Source of the DNA: Megalopta genalis | Taxonomy: Eukaryota; Arthropoda; Insecta; Hymenoptera; Halictidae | DNA: 64,000 bases | Assembly (NCBI RefSeq): GCF_051020955.1 | Contig: NC_135013.1 | Span: 3,192,501-3,256,500 of the forward strand | Direction: 5' to 3' | The notes under the pieces: generated by a model | Seen by the model: the letters and a program-made list of their open reading frames with translations, nothing else | What the model was told of the DNA's origin: nothing | Databases searched by the model: none | Shown here: positions 44,491 through 55,868 of the stretch, in pieces | Position numbering within the stretch: the stretch's first letter is position 1 | How the letters are laid out: every line of letters begins with the position of its first letter | Program-made: the position numbers and the translations under genes

Positions 44491-45253
44491 TTAACCCTTT
44501 CGCTACGGGCGGACTATCCGCCGCGGTACTTCTGCTGAACGATGCGCTGCGACATCACTGCACGCTACCAATAGGCCGATCGTTGTGGGGGTACCGCAGC
44601 GGAGAACCCGCCCGTAGCAAAAGGGTTAATCCAAATAAAGTTAAACAAAATTGAAAAAAGTATGGCATATCTATTTATCCGTTGTTGAGAGAAAAATAAG
44701 GTGAATTATCTTTCTGCAGTAAGCACTAACTTTATTCGCTACAAACGATCGAACTTATGAAGGGCCACTACAGAGTGTCCCAAAAATGTCTCGCAATCCG
44801 AAAGTGGTGGGTTCTTCGGGTCATTCGAAGCAACTGTTTCCTTTACAAAAATTTTCTCCGAGGCACCGTTAACGAGTTATTAACGAAAAACAATGGCCAA
44901 TGAGAGGCGAGCTCGACTGGCGCGAGGCGACCGAGCCAATGAGCGGAACTGGGCTTCGCGCGCTAGTTGGCTGGACCCCCTCGCGTCGGCCGCACTCGAT
45001 TCTTATTGGTCACTGTTTTTCGTCGATAACTCGTTAATGGTGCCTCGGAGAACATTTTTGTAAAGGAAGAAGTTGCTTCAAATGATCCGAGGAATCCGCC
45101 ATTTCCGGATTGCGAGACATTTTTGGGACACCCTGTGTAATGGCTCGTAGTACTTCGGTGGCATCTTATGGAGGGCCACTATAGTGGCCTGTAGTACCTC
45201 GGTGGCATCTTATGGAAGGCCACTATAGTGGCCCGTAGTATCGAAAGGGTTAA
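44491..45253. mobile_element. TTAA-ended element, copy 2, interrupted by a MITE
   Basis: TTAACCCTTTCGCTACGGGC to GTAGTATCGAAAGGGTTAA, matching 22666-23058 throughout except for the family 1 MITE at 44771-45137. The internal 139 bp hairpin (44491-44629) and three palindromic repeats are conserved, the first repeat being split. Flanks outside TTAA are unrelated to copy 1. Confidence 0.9.
44771..45137. mobile_element. Family 1 MITE nested in the TTAA element
   Basis: CAGAGTGTCCCAAAAATGTC to TTTTTGGGACACCCTGTG. It splits a GCCACTATAGTGGC palindrome: the left flank ends GGCCACTA and the right flank resumes TAATGGCTCG. Uninterrupted repeats read CCACTATAGTGG, so the insertion point is the central TATA. 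Confidence 0.95.
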
Positions 45254-45827
45254 ATACACCGAGCAAAGTCTCGACATCGTGTTAACCTTCCGTCGCGACA
45301 CTTCTTGCGCGTGTCGTACGATTTTCAAACAATTGTTGCGCGAGAACCAGCGACGCTATCGAGACCGAAAAATTTTGAGAATATAATTTGAACGTTCTAG
45401 AACATTGTTTCCCTCATTGGAACACGATATCCCGCTTACAAATGCATCGAAGCAATTGTTAATTCCACTCGTGCGAACAATATGGCGGCTGGGTCATTTT
45501 GACCCGACGCGAAAGCGGAGCAGCGAAATTAGACGAACAAAGCCTGCTGTAAATTTATTGTTAACACTGTGGAGCGAGTCTCGAATATTGTTCTCTTTCT
45601 GGGAAATTAATTCGCGGACATTTTCGGAGTCCAATTTTCAGCAACGAGCTATATATAACTATATAAATAAAAAATAAGGTCACTCGATTGTGACTTCATT
45701 TTTTATTTCAAAATAATTGAAGTCGCGTAGCTGTTTCAAATTGGAAATTGTCGAATATATTTCCGTATTCAAGCATATACTGTTATAAAAATGGTTGATA
45801 ATTCATAAACTTTGATAATTAAGTATA
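45254..45827. other. Low-copy DNA
   Basis: Unique sequence, AT-rich at the right. The 90-residue plus frame at 45405-45677 is not recognisable. Confidence 0.45.
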
Positions 45828-46240
45828 AAAACGAAATGAATGAACTCAATCTTGCAATTTTTGCAAGGCAACATTTTTCAGTCGCTTTTAGACTAAAAAC
45901 TAATATTAAACTAATTATGACTTTTAAAAACTAATACTAAATTAAAAACAAAATGGATGAACACGGTCTTGCAATTTTTGCAAGGCAACATTTTTCAGTC
46001 GCTTTTAGACTAAAAACTAATATTAAACTAATTATAACTTTTAAAAACTAATACTAAATTAAAAACAAAAAGGGATGAACTCGATCTTGCAATTTTTACA
46101 AGGCAACATTTTTTAGTCACTTTTAGACTAAAAGCTAATATTAAACTTATTATAACTTTTGTAAAAACTAATATTAAATTAAAAACAAAATAAATTAACT
46201 AAATCTTGTAATTTTGATAAGGCAACATTTTTGAGTCGCT
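45828..46240. repeat. ~118 bp tandem repeat, about 3.5 copies
   Basis: Each unit carries CTTGCAATTTTTGCAAGGCA and CAGTCGCTTTTAGACTAAAA. The first phrase contains the short hairpin CTTGCAATTTTTGCAAG, and GTCGCTTTTAGAC is also partly self-complementary. The last unit is most diverged. Confidence 0.9.
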
Positions 46241-46894
46241 TTTAAATCTCGGTGTAGGTATGGTGTTAGGACAATTGGCTCATCGAATCCTAAATTTCAA
46301 ACAAATCGGCATATTTCAGACGCGGATGATTTCAAACTTTTCGACGGTCGTTGCGTTTTTCACAGTTGTTTTACAATTTCCGGATAATTTCGAATTAATT
46401 CGAAAACTAGCTTTCGACGTGCCGCGGCAAATGTTTCACTCGGCGGCGGCCATCGACGAATTTTTTAATTGACCCGTCGCGAGCCGCGTTTCACTGGCGA
46501 CTTATTGGCCGGCAAACTAATATTAGTGCCACCAGTTGCAACTTGGCCAGCTATGTAGTCGATTTCGCTACATTTCGAACGGATGATCCGCGAACGGTTT
46601 CCGCGCCAGTATTTTCAGGCGATCGCTTCGAGAGAGATTTTGGACGAATGATTCCCGAACGTTTCCGAGTGAGCATTTTCGAATGGACGTTCGGCGGTCG
46701 TCCTCGTCGGGCAAAAGTATTTCGACCGAATATCAGATGAGAGACTCTAGTGTGACTCGCTGAAAAAAGTATCATGAAAATTCGGAGACTCCTTGGACCT
46801 ATATCTAGCGAATTCAATTAAATCGTTGAATTAAATTAAAAGAAAAAGCCTATATATGGGTACAGTGGATATTAAACCAGATGGCTGTGATCGA
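46241..46894. other. Low-copy DNA
   Basis: Moderately CpG-rich, two opposing frames at 46543-46817, none recognisable. Confidence 0.45.
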
Positions 46895-47580
46895 CAAGTA
46901 TGCTCGTCATGGAGAAATAGCAGTATTTTCTGTCAGGACGAGTATACTCGTCGTGGAGAAATTGCAGTATTTTGTGCCTTGTTGAGTATACTCGTCGTGG
47001 AGAATATTTTGTGTCACGACGAGTATACTCGTCATGGAAAAGTGGCAGTATTTTCTGTCGCGACGAGTATACTCGTCATAGAGAAGTGTCGCGACGAGTA
47101 TACTCGTCATAGAGAAGTGTCGCGACGAGTATACTCGTCACAGAGGAAGTGGCAAGTATTTTATGTCACGGCGAGTATACTCGCCACGAATTATTGGCAG
47201 TATATAATTCGTGTCACGACGAGTATACTCGCCACGAAGAAATAGCAGTATTTTCTGTCACGAGTATACTCGCCATGGAAATGTAGCAGTATTTTGTGTC
47301 ACGACGAGTATACTCTTCATAAAGAAGTGTCGCGACGAGTATACTCGTCACAGGGGAAATGGCAAGTATTTTAGGTCACGACGAGTATACTCGTCACGAA
47401 TTATTGGCAGTATATATCTCGTGTCACGACGAGTATACTCGTCACGAAGAAGTGACACTATTTCATGTTACGACGAGTAAACTCGTCACGAATTATTGGC
47501 AGTATATATCTCGTGTCACGACGAGTATACTCGTCACGAAGAAGTGACACTATTTCATGTTACGACGAGTAAACTCGTCG
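46895..47580. repeat. Array of 16 bp palindromes (GACGAGTATACTCGTC)
   Basis: About 17 occurrences of GACGAGTATACTCGTC or a one- or two-base variant. They are separated by linkers of roughly 10-45 bp such as TGGCAGTATTTTCTGT and ACGAATTATTGGCAGTATAT. A 92 bp block is duplicated almost exactly at the right (47395-47486 and 47487-47578). The open frames (DEYTRH repeats) are incidental. Confidence 0.95.
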
Positions 47581-48201
47581 CGCATAAAAAGTAGCGACCA
47601 TTGGCTACGCGAAGCTGTTTACATTGTTATAAAAATAAGATTGCCATTACGTATCGTTCCTTGCTTCGCCAAATACCACTTTACAACAACAATTTGAATC
47701 TTCAACTTTTATAAAGTATTCGATTTTTCCCGCGTTTTTCGTTTATTATGTATGTAGTGTATCTTGATGTTAAGCGAACAATTAAATAAATATTAGCAAT
47801 AAAATTGTAAATATATTTTTGTTTTCACTAAAATTACAATTTAAATAATCAATTGTCACTAGAACTTTAATGAAATACATGCCACTTCTCCACGACGAGT
47901 ATACATACTCGTCGAGCACAGTTAATCGGTTAAATCGCGCATCATTTTCGCGAAAATGATTAGCTTCCCGCATCGCGCTCGTTTCCGAGAATTACGGTTT
48001 ATAAAACGCTATTCCCGACTGGTTGAAACGGCTAAGTGCGTTCCATCAACAGTATAAACTGTATAAACAGTATAAAGGATACTTTTCCTCTTCCGCGTCC
48101 AATTCCGGCAAAAGTAATTCACGTTCCTCAGAACTCGTAACTTGTTATAAACTTTCCCCGACGTTTCGTTCGTTTTAAATTTTTTCCCCTGTCGTCATTC
48201 G

Positions 48202-48241
<40 letters not shown>

Positions 48242-48700
48242 TCTCGTCATAGTCGCGTCAAAGGGAAAAAACGCCTGGCGAAACGTATCAAATCTCGCTG
48301 CGAAATAAGAGTTTTCCAATAAACATTAAACGGAGATACATTCAGCGGCTACGCTCGTGAATTTCACGGGCGATACATTTCGTTTTAATCGAAACGAACG
48401 AAACGATCGCAATCGGGGCTTTACGATATTATTCGATCGATATTATTGCCGCCGTTCTTACACTTGTCTCAAAGGGCTCCCGTCGAACAGAAAACGATTT
48501 TTCATCGATTCGCGTTGCCGCGATGCTCCCTTTTCCCGCGCGTTTTAGGTTAGCCGGATAACCCATTCTATTGTTCGTCGCGTGGAAATTATTCATTCTA
48601 AATAATAATTAATCTAATTATTCTTAATAAATTATACAAATATACATTGACACAAATACATTATAGAAATATACATTAACACCGCATGTAATGTAAACAT
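47581..48700. other. Low-copy DNA with an outlying palindrome and a (CGTCCT)n run
   Basis: An isolated CGACGAGTATACATACTCGT derivative of the preceding array lies at about 47893-47914. A CTCGTC hexamer run lies at about 48203-48243. The rest is unique. Confidence 0.5.
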
Positions 48701-49265
48701 AACCTAAAAAAAAACGTAAAATGTATAAAAATAACGAAGAAATAAGAATTACAATTTTTATATTGTTAATAATTAGAAATATTATTAATAATAATATTAT
48801 TAAAAAGGTAGAAATAAAGAAAAGTATAAATAAAATATATATATGAAAAGTAACAAGTATAAAAATATAAAAAAAGTATAAACAAAAAGTATATGATTAA
48901 AATAAATATAAAATAATATAATAAAATTATATATATAATTATATATAATAAATTAAAAAATATATATAAAGTATACAAGTGTAAAAATATAAAAAAAGTA
49001 TAAACAAAAAGTATATGATTAAAATGTATAATATATTAAAAAATATATTATTATTAAGTATATCATTAAAAAGTATATTATTAAAAAATATAATATTAAA
49101 AATATATGTATTATTAAAGAATATATTATTAAAAAGTATAGTATATTAAAAAATATATTATTAAGGAATATATTATTAAAAAATATATTATTAAGGAATA
49201 TATTATTAAAAAGTATATTATTAAAAAATATATTATTGCTAATTAAAAAACATATCATCAATAAT
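48701..49265. repeat. AT-rich tandem-like tract
   Basis: The left half has a duplicated block (AAAAAAGTATAAACAAAAAG, about 118 bp apart at 48871 and 48989). The right half is ATATTATTAAAAA(A/G)TATA repeats of about 15 bp. Open frames translate as low-complexity I/Y/F/N. Confidence 0.8.
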
Positions 49266-49754
49266 AAATAAAAAACGAATGATTTTAATTTGTTAAGCAT
49301 ACATTAAAAGCATTAATATCGAGCAGTTGAGTAAAAATGTTCAAACGAAATTTCCAAAAGCTGTACGATAGTGATAATAATAATAATAATAATAAAAAAT
49401 AATAATAATAATAATATCAACATGTCGTTCACTAATTTCAAGCTGGCTGTACCAAAAAATGGTCGAGGAGTAATAAATAGCAGGACGATCTGGGCCCCGC
49501 TTTTAACGAACACGTTTCTCGTCCACCTTTTGTCCGATTCAAAAGTCCGGCATCAAAATGTGCACCCAATTACCACGGGCCTTCCGCACTCGCCCAGTTA
49601 AATGCAAAAGAAGCCGGCGTTCATTTAGCGCGAGAATCCTGATTACCAGGCAGGAAATGAAAAATTTTCCAACGGGGTTGTTCCAACGTTTGAGCAGTTC
49701 GAGCTTGGACTCCGCGGATCCAGCATTGTCATGCAAAATTACGATCCCATTGGA
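49266..49754. other. Low-copy DNA with (ATA)n
   Basis: An (ATA)n microsatellite lies at about 49374-49419. Beyond it is unique sequence with opposing 60-100 residue frames and no recognisable domain. Confidence 0.45.
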
Positions 49755-50875
49755 TAGCGGCTCGCGTCTTTTGTTTCGAATGGGGCACGTCTTTCACTGC
49801 AAAGTTTCGCGCGCGAGTTTTCAGCCGCGGCTATTGTTTTTCTTTTTTTTTCTTTTTTCTTCAATGTAATTATTTATCGCGATAATCGCGTTGGAAATTA
49901 CTCGTTCGCGCGACGTTCGAACTCGATTCTCGCTGCAATTAAACGGCCGAGAGTTATTTATCGAATTATTATCTACCGAGATGAATGAGAGAATTATAAT
50001 AATTGTTTGATAGATGTTTGAAGCTTTAGTAAATTTTTTAATACAAGTTTGGGTGGACAATTTAAATTATAAGAGACTTTTAACAGGTATTTGCATTGTA
50101 ATTAACTTTTAAATAGGGGCGAAATTCGTCGAAGTAGCAAAATAGTTACGAGAAATTTAATTGTAACGAATTCTTTATCCTAAATTCGAATTATAATATA
50201 TTTTTGGTTTTAATTTTTTAATAGAAGTTTAAATATAACATTTTAATTATAATAGATTTTTAATATAGGGAAATTGGTCGGAACAACATTTTCATAAAAC
50301 AGAGAATTACAAAATAATTATTAAATACACAAGTTACATAAAAATGTATTTCTTCAATAATTAGCGACTCGCGCCTTTTGTTTATTGATTTATTATCGAC
50401 TGAGATAAATTATAATAATAATATAATATATAAATATATAATATATAAATAATAATATATAATACATTATAATAGATGTTTGATAAATGTTCGAACTTTA
50501 ATAAATTTTTAATACAAGCTTAAATAGACAATTTAAATTATAATAGACTTTTACCAGGTATTTGCATTGTAATTAATTTTTAAATGCGAAATTCATCGCA
50601 GTAGCAAAATAGTTACGTGAAATTTAAATTGTAAACAATTTTGTATCTTAAATTCAAATTATAAAACATTTTTGGTAAAAGTTTAAATTGTAATTTATTA
50701 ATCAAAATTTAAATAGAACATTTTGTTTATAACAAACTTTTAACACGGATCGTAATTGATTTCAAACAGGGGTGGTGAAATTGGTCGGAACAACATTCTC
50801 ACAAAACAGAGAATTACAAAATAATTATTAAACAGACGAGTTACATAAAAATGTATTTCTAGCAGCAATTTCCGG
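49755..50875. repeat. Large tandem duplication (~600 and ~510 bp units)
   Basis: The first unit is 49755-50360 and the second 50361-50875. Shared phrases include GCGACTCGCGCCTTTTGTTT (unit 2) with its unit 1 counterpart, GGTATTTGCATTGTAATTAA, AGTAGCAAAATAGTTACG, GAAATTGGTCGGAACAACAT and AGAGAATTACAAAATAATTA. A third partial start (CGGCTTTTGTGTTCGAC) is at 50872. Confidence 0.85.
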
Positions 50876-51899
50876 CTTTTGTGTTCGACTTACGAATTTC
50901 CTTCGTAAACGCGCAGAAATTCATGGTCTGCCTCGCGACGTCTATGGTAGTCGGTATCAAGAGCAGCCGGTCCATGAAATAATAATTGAATCAACTGAAT
51001 TTTGTATTCCGGTGTGGCCGAGGCTTTTTGAAACGAGCTATCAAATCCTCCCTCCCTGCTTTCGTTTCCACGGGCCGCGATCATTTTACCCTTGGGTTTT
51101 AGGTGGCTCGTTCGTCTTGCGCCCTGATTGGTCGTTCGGCCATAAATCTCGCGGACGGCATTCGTTCGCCGGTTAAAGAAATTTCCTCGTTTACAGCCAC
51201 GGACTCGCCTCGCGGTAACTCGCCGCCCCCTCCCCCGCCGCGCCGCTATAAGAACGGGAAACAAGCAACTGCGATAAAAGTGGGAGGATTACGAAATTAA
51301 CGATTAATCTTGCCTAATGGGATAACGGCCCGAGGGGGAGGGCGCGATACCCGGGGTAAGAAATGCTGGACGCTTTTGATTATGCTGCCGGTAATGCGCC
51401 GAAGATTTTTCCCGCCTTTTGATTTCTTTCGGATCGGCCGCAATGTTTTCCCTTCGAGTGAAGCAGTTGCTTAATATGTAGCAATTAATACGATAATTGA
51501 TCCGTTTCGCTGATGCTTCGTCGTTCTAAATTATTATTTAGTTTTTATTTAATTGTTTATTTATTTAATTCATTGTTTTATATTGTTATTTGTAAATTAT
51601 TATTTGGTGGAAATTAACAAAACGAATTCAGGTATGATCTTGAACCAATTAATTGTTTCAGGATATTGTTCACAACGGGTTATAAAAAATGACATTTGGC
51701 AAAATTCCAACGTTTTCAAAAAATCGGATTTGGCGGTTTACGAATTTTTACAGTAAAATGTAGTACAAACAGAAAAAGAATATACTTCTTTGCAAATGTT
51801 TCAGTATGCTACAATATTAAAAAATAAAATGTATTTTAAACAAAAAATCATATGTGAACTATTGTGTATACAAAGGGCTTCCACAGCCTGTTCATCGAT
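50876..51899. other. Low-copy DNA, CpG-rich at 50930-51450
   Basis: Unique CpG-rich block followed by AT-rich sequence. The frame at 50890-51264 (minus, 124 residues) is not recognisable. Confidence 0.45.
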
Positions 51900-52170
51900 A
51901 AATAATAATAATAATAATAATATAAAACAAATTAGTAAAAAAGAACTAAAATTAAAAATAAAAATATACAAAATAATAATAATAATATGAAAATAAATAT
52001 ATATAAATTATATATAATAATAACATAAAAACAAATATATATAAAAATATATAAAACAATAATAATAATATAAAAATAAATATATATAAAAATATATAAA
52101 ATAATAATGATAATATAAAAATAAATATATACAAAAATATATAAAATAATAATAATATAAAAATATATAA
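51900..52170. repeat. 45 bp AT-rich tandem array
   Basis: Units such as TAAAAATAAATATATATAAA followed by AATATATAAAATAATAATGA. The YIYFYIIIII frames result from the 45 bp period. Confidence 0.85.
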
Positions 52171-52402
52171 CATTACAGACGTAAATAAAATTAAAAATAT
52201 TTTTCAGCGTGTCCAATAATTATATTATTATGAATATCGTTGTATCAAAATACGAAATAAAAATATTTTATTCAATTTCAACATGGAACAACCACTGAGC
52301 TACGATCGGTCAGTCTATCTTGCTATGTAGATTAACATAATATAGAACGCATTTGTGAATTTGCATCGCAAACATTGATTCGATTTATGAAGATCAGTTT
52401 TC
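52171..52402. other. Low-copy DNA
   Basis: Short unique interval, no gene. Confidence 0.4.
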
Positions 52403-52507
52403 CAAGAATAATAATAACAATAATAATAATAGTATGCTTGTGACTGGTTTGTGGTCGAAACTTAACAAAGAGTCTATCCCATTGATAAATAAAGTTATTA
52501 CTATTAC

Positions 52508-52542
<35 letters not shown>

Positions 52543-52655
52543 GTAGTAGTAGTATTAGTATTGTTATTATTATTAGTATTAGTATTAATATTATTATTGT
52601 TATTATCATTATTAGTAGTAGTAGTATTATTGTTATTATTATTATTATTATTTCA
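52403..52655. repeat. (ATT)n/(AGT)n trinucleotide tract
   Basis: Long ATT runs at 52497-52545 and beyond with embedded AGTAGTAGT and TATTAGTATTAGT variants. Polyisoleucine-type frames on both strands are spurious. Confidence 0.93.
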
Positions 52656-53697
52656 ACGAAATATTCGAATCTGACGAATCCCTTCACTCGAGCAGCTGTC
52701 CAAAAACCCGACAGACATTATTCTTCCGTTAGCCCCGAATCCACGTCACGTTCGAAACCACTAATTCACCCCACCATCATTCATCCCGCGGCGGCAGCGA
52801 CGAGCCCGCCATTAGCCAGCGAAGTTCGAACGTTACAAATTGGGCCGCGATTAAAAACCGATTCGCCGAACATCGTAAAAAAAAACCAAATAAAAAAACG
52901 AAAAAAAACTAAAGGAAGAAGAATAAAAAGCCGCATTTGTTTATCGCGCCGATAAATCTCCATTTCGCGCAGCTTCGACGGCTCGCCGCGCTGCTGTGCG
53001 CCTCGAATTTTAATCCGCGTCGCAAATTCGGGAGGAGGGGAGGGGATGGCGGCGCGAGCGCCGGTCGCGATTTATCGCGGTCACCGATCGGCGGCATTTC
53101 CGGCAAGAATCCGCTGGGAGAAAACTGCCGCGGAAATCGTTGCCGGGTCGCGCGCTCGCCTGTGCCGCGCCGAGAAAACGTGGCCCGATAAACGAGCGCG
53201 CGCGGTCCGCGACGACGGCGACAACGGTGGCAGCGGCAGCGGCGTCGCAGTATCGTTACTGTAAAATCGAATTCCTTCGATTTCCTCCGGCGTAGCCCGC
53301 GAAAGGAACGCGATCGCCTACAGTTTTTACGATTCCCGCGAGCCCCGGGAAAAAGGTGTAAAAAGACGCGGGCGTTAAAGCGGGAACCGGGACGTTTTCG
53401 GAAATGAATTCGATTAGCGACGAATCTAAATTCAGAACGGTTACTGTCGATGGGAATCATCGCGATACAATCTCCTCCCGATTTTTCGGAGCTGCTCGAA
53501 CGATCTACCGTGGAGCTTCGTTCACGGGCGACCGCTTCCGCCTGAACACGTGTAATTACGGGAAACAGAGAGGCCCGTTCGAATGCAGATGGAAGAAGAA
53601 GAGAGGGGAGCTGTTTTACACGACTTCGGTTACGGCGCCGCATTCACGGATACGGTGGAATTCTCGTTTATCCGCGCATTTATTTTTCTAATTTCCT
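52656..53697. other. CpG-rich block with the longest non-repeat open frame
   Basis: The minus-strand frame at 52909-53643 (244 residues, arginine- and serine-rich) is the longest outside tandem repeats. Overlapping plus-strand frames at 53046-53264 and 53404-53691 are also open, and the peptide has no recognisable domain, signal or low-copy motif. I read it as a chance opening in GC-rich DNA. A small genuine exon cannot be excluded. Confidence 0.4.
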
Positions 53698-54295
53698 GAT
53701 ACCAAATGTTGCGACCTTGAATGACCTTATTTTATAGGCTATCGTATTCGTCTCGAAAGGCACCGTCGGAATGTAAATGAAAAATTAGGTCACGCCGTTT
53801 AAGAAACCAAGCTTGACCTTCATACGTCCTCTACGTCTTCATCTATAAATATATTATTAACATTATGTAGCGTGTCTTTTAAAATCGAACAACTTTCGTC
53901 CGACACTTTTTTCTCTATCGCCAGAAACAACCGAGTTATTGTTATAATATACCGTTTCAATCGTGCCACCCGGTATAGTTCGATTATACGATACCAAATG
54001 TTGCGACCTTGAATGACCTTGAATGACCTTATTTTATAGGCTATCGTATTCGCCTCGAAAGGCTCCGTCGAAATGTAAATGAAAAATTAGGTCACGCCGT
54101 TTAAGAAACCAAGCTTGAGCTTCGTACGTCCTCTACGTCTTCACCTATAAAAAAATTATTGACATTATATAGCGTGTCTCTTGAAATCAAACAACTTTCG
54201 TCCGACACTTTTTTCTCTATCCTCAGAAACAAGCGAGTTATTGTTACAATATACCGTTTCAATCGTGCCACCCGGTATAGTTCGATTATACGATG
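53698..54295. repeat. ~295 bp tandem duplication
   Basis: Unit 1 is 53698-53989 and unit 2 53990-54295. They share ACCAAATGTTGCGACCTTGA, TTAGGTCACGCCGTTTAAGA, ACTTTCGTCCGACACTTTTT and ACCCGGTATAGTTCGATTAT with only scattered differences. Unit 2 has an extra ATGACCTTGA step near its start. Confidence 0.95.
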
Positions 54296-55199
54296 TACAA
54301 GCGAAAAGATATTTCTAAAGGTGTCGGAAAGATCGAAATGTATTCTCGGCGCATTTAACGGAGATTCGTGTATCTAACGACGGCTTCGGCGGGACAAAAA
54401 TTGGCTCGACGGCACGGAAATTGGGACGTCTACTCTTTTTCGAAGCTCTGCGCCAGCTCTCGCTTTGCCGGTTATACGTGTGCCTCGAGAAGAACGCAGG
54501 AAAAGCGAATCCACGGGAGAGTTAAATACGCGGTGGCTGTAAGTCCTCGACGGCAAAAACGTGTAGAATGACACATGCAGAGGCGCCCACCGCCGTTCGA
54601 ATAAGGAGAGGAAGATCTCGAGATTGGACTCGGTTCCCCGGTTGAAATGCGCGCGAAAGTACGAAAACGTGGCGAGATCTCATATCGTGCGGGCTCGCCC
54701 CGTGAAATGAAAGAGCAGGAATTAAATCCGCGCGCGGCAGGATGTGCACGTTTGATGGAAAAAAAGTAGGTTTCCGGTGTGTATAGTGGCCCCCGTGTCG
54801 CGTTTCGCGCCGTTTTACCGCGATCGCGGCACCGTCATTACTGTACCTCGACGAGCGGCCATTTTTCTGCCGTACGCGAAAACGTATTACGTATTCAGTC
54901 TCTCTCGGTACGCGTCGCGCGCTTTCGCCTCGGCTTCCGTCGCGCTGTCTCGGCATTGTTCGGCCCTAAACTCGGCCGCTGTCCTTCCGCGCAACCTTCT
55001 CGCCGTGGCGTTCGCTATTTTTCGTTTGTCACGTCGAACGTGCTGCGCTGTAATTTCAACGAGATACACGTACGATGCTTGGATTTGCTGAAAAAGAGGC
55101 TGCGATACCGAAGATATTTAGCAATTATTTAAGCCTTCAGTTATTCAGTGCCATTTTTCATAGGATTTATAGCGGAGACAGGTAACATTTTATTTTATT
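54296..55199. other. CpG-rich low-copy block
   Basis: Unique CpG-rich sequence with overlapping frames up to 144 residues on both strands, none recognisable. No gene supported. Confidence 0.45.
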
Positions 55200-55204
55200 A
55201 CTTG

Positions 55205-55325
55205 AATTTCAGTCGAGTAAGATTTTATTCGGATAAGAATTTCAGTCGAGTAAGATTTTATTCGAATAAGAATTCACAGTCGCGAGTAAGATTTTATTTG
55301 AATAAGAATCGATTCGTGCAGGAAT
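55205..55325. repeat. 33 bp tandem repeat, 3-4 copies
   Basis: TTCAGTCGAGTAAGATTTTA followed by TTCGGATAAGAA, each unit about 33 bp. Confidence 0.9.
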
Positions 55326-55384
55326 TCACACGGAAAACGATTTAAATAAAAATTATAGAATATAATGTGTATTTTCATTTCTCA

Positions 55385-55868
55385 ATTTTACAATCTCTAT
55401 TCAAATAATTTATTGGAATGATTTTTACGATCTATATTCGAAAAATTCTAATAATTTTGCAATCTCTGTTCGAATAATTTTGCAATCTCGATTCGAATAA
55501 GTTATTCGAGTAATTTTACAATTTATATTCGAAAATATTCTAGCAATTTTGCAATCTCCGTTCGAATAATTTTGCAATCTGGATTCGAATAATTTTACAA
55601 TCCATATTCGAAAAAGTTCTGATAATTTTACAATCGCTGTTCGAATAATTTATACAAATAATTTTACAATTTATATTCGAAAAAATTCGAATAATTTTAC
55701 AGTCTCAGAGTATGAATAATTTATACGAATAACTTTTAAATCTCGATTCGAATAATGTATCCGAATAATTTTGCAATACATATTCGAAAAAATTTTAATA
55801 ATTTTACAACCTCTATTCAAATAATTTGTTCGAATAATTTTAGAGTCCCTATTCGAATAATAGAATTA
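55385..55868. repeat. ~25 bp AT-rich array with ~105 bp higher-order pattern
   Basis: Variants of TTCGAATAATTTTGCAATCT and TATATTCGAAAAAATTC alternate, with a four-subunit order that recurs. Copies are diverged. Confidence 0.85.

Noticed and set aside
46895..47580. CRISPR-like array of palindromes
   Set aside because: Linkers are related and of irregular length; no associated genes.
52909..53643. 244-residue minus-strand open frame as a gene
   Set aside because: Arginine-rich, no domain, and overlapping plus-strand frames are open too. It lies in GC-rich DNA where stops are rare.
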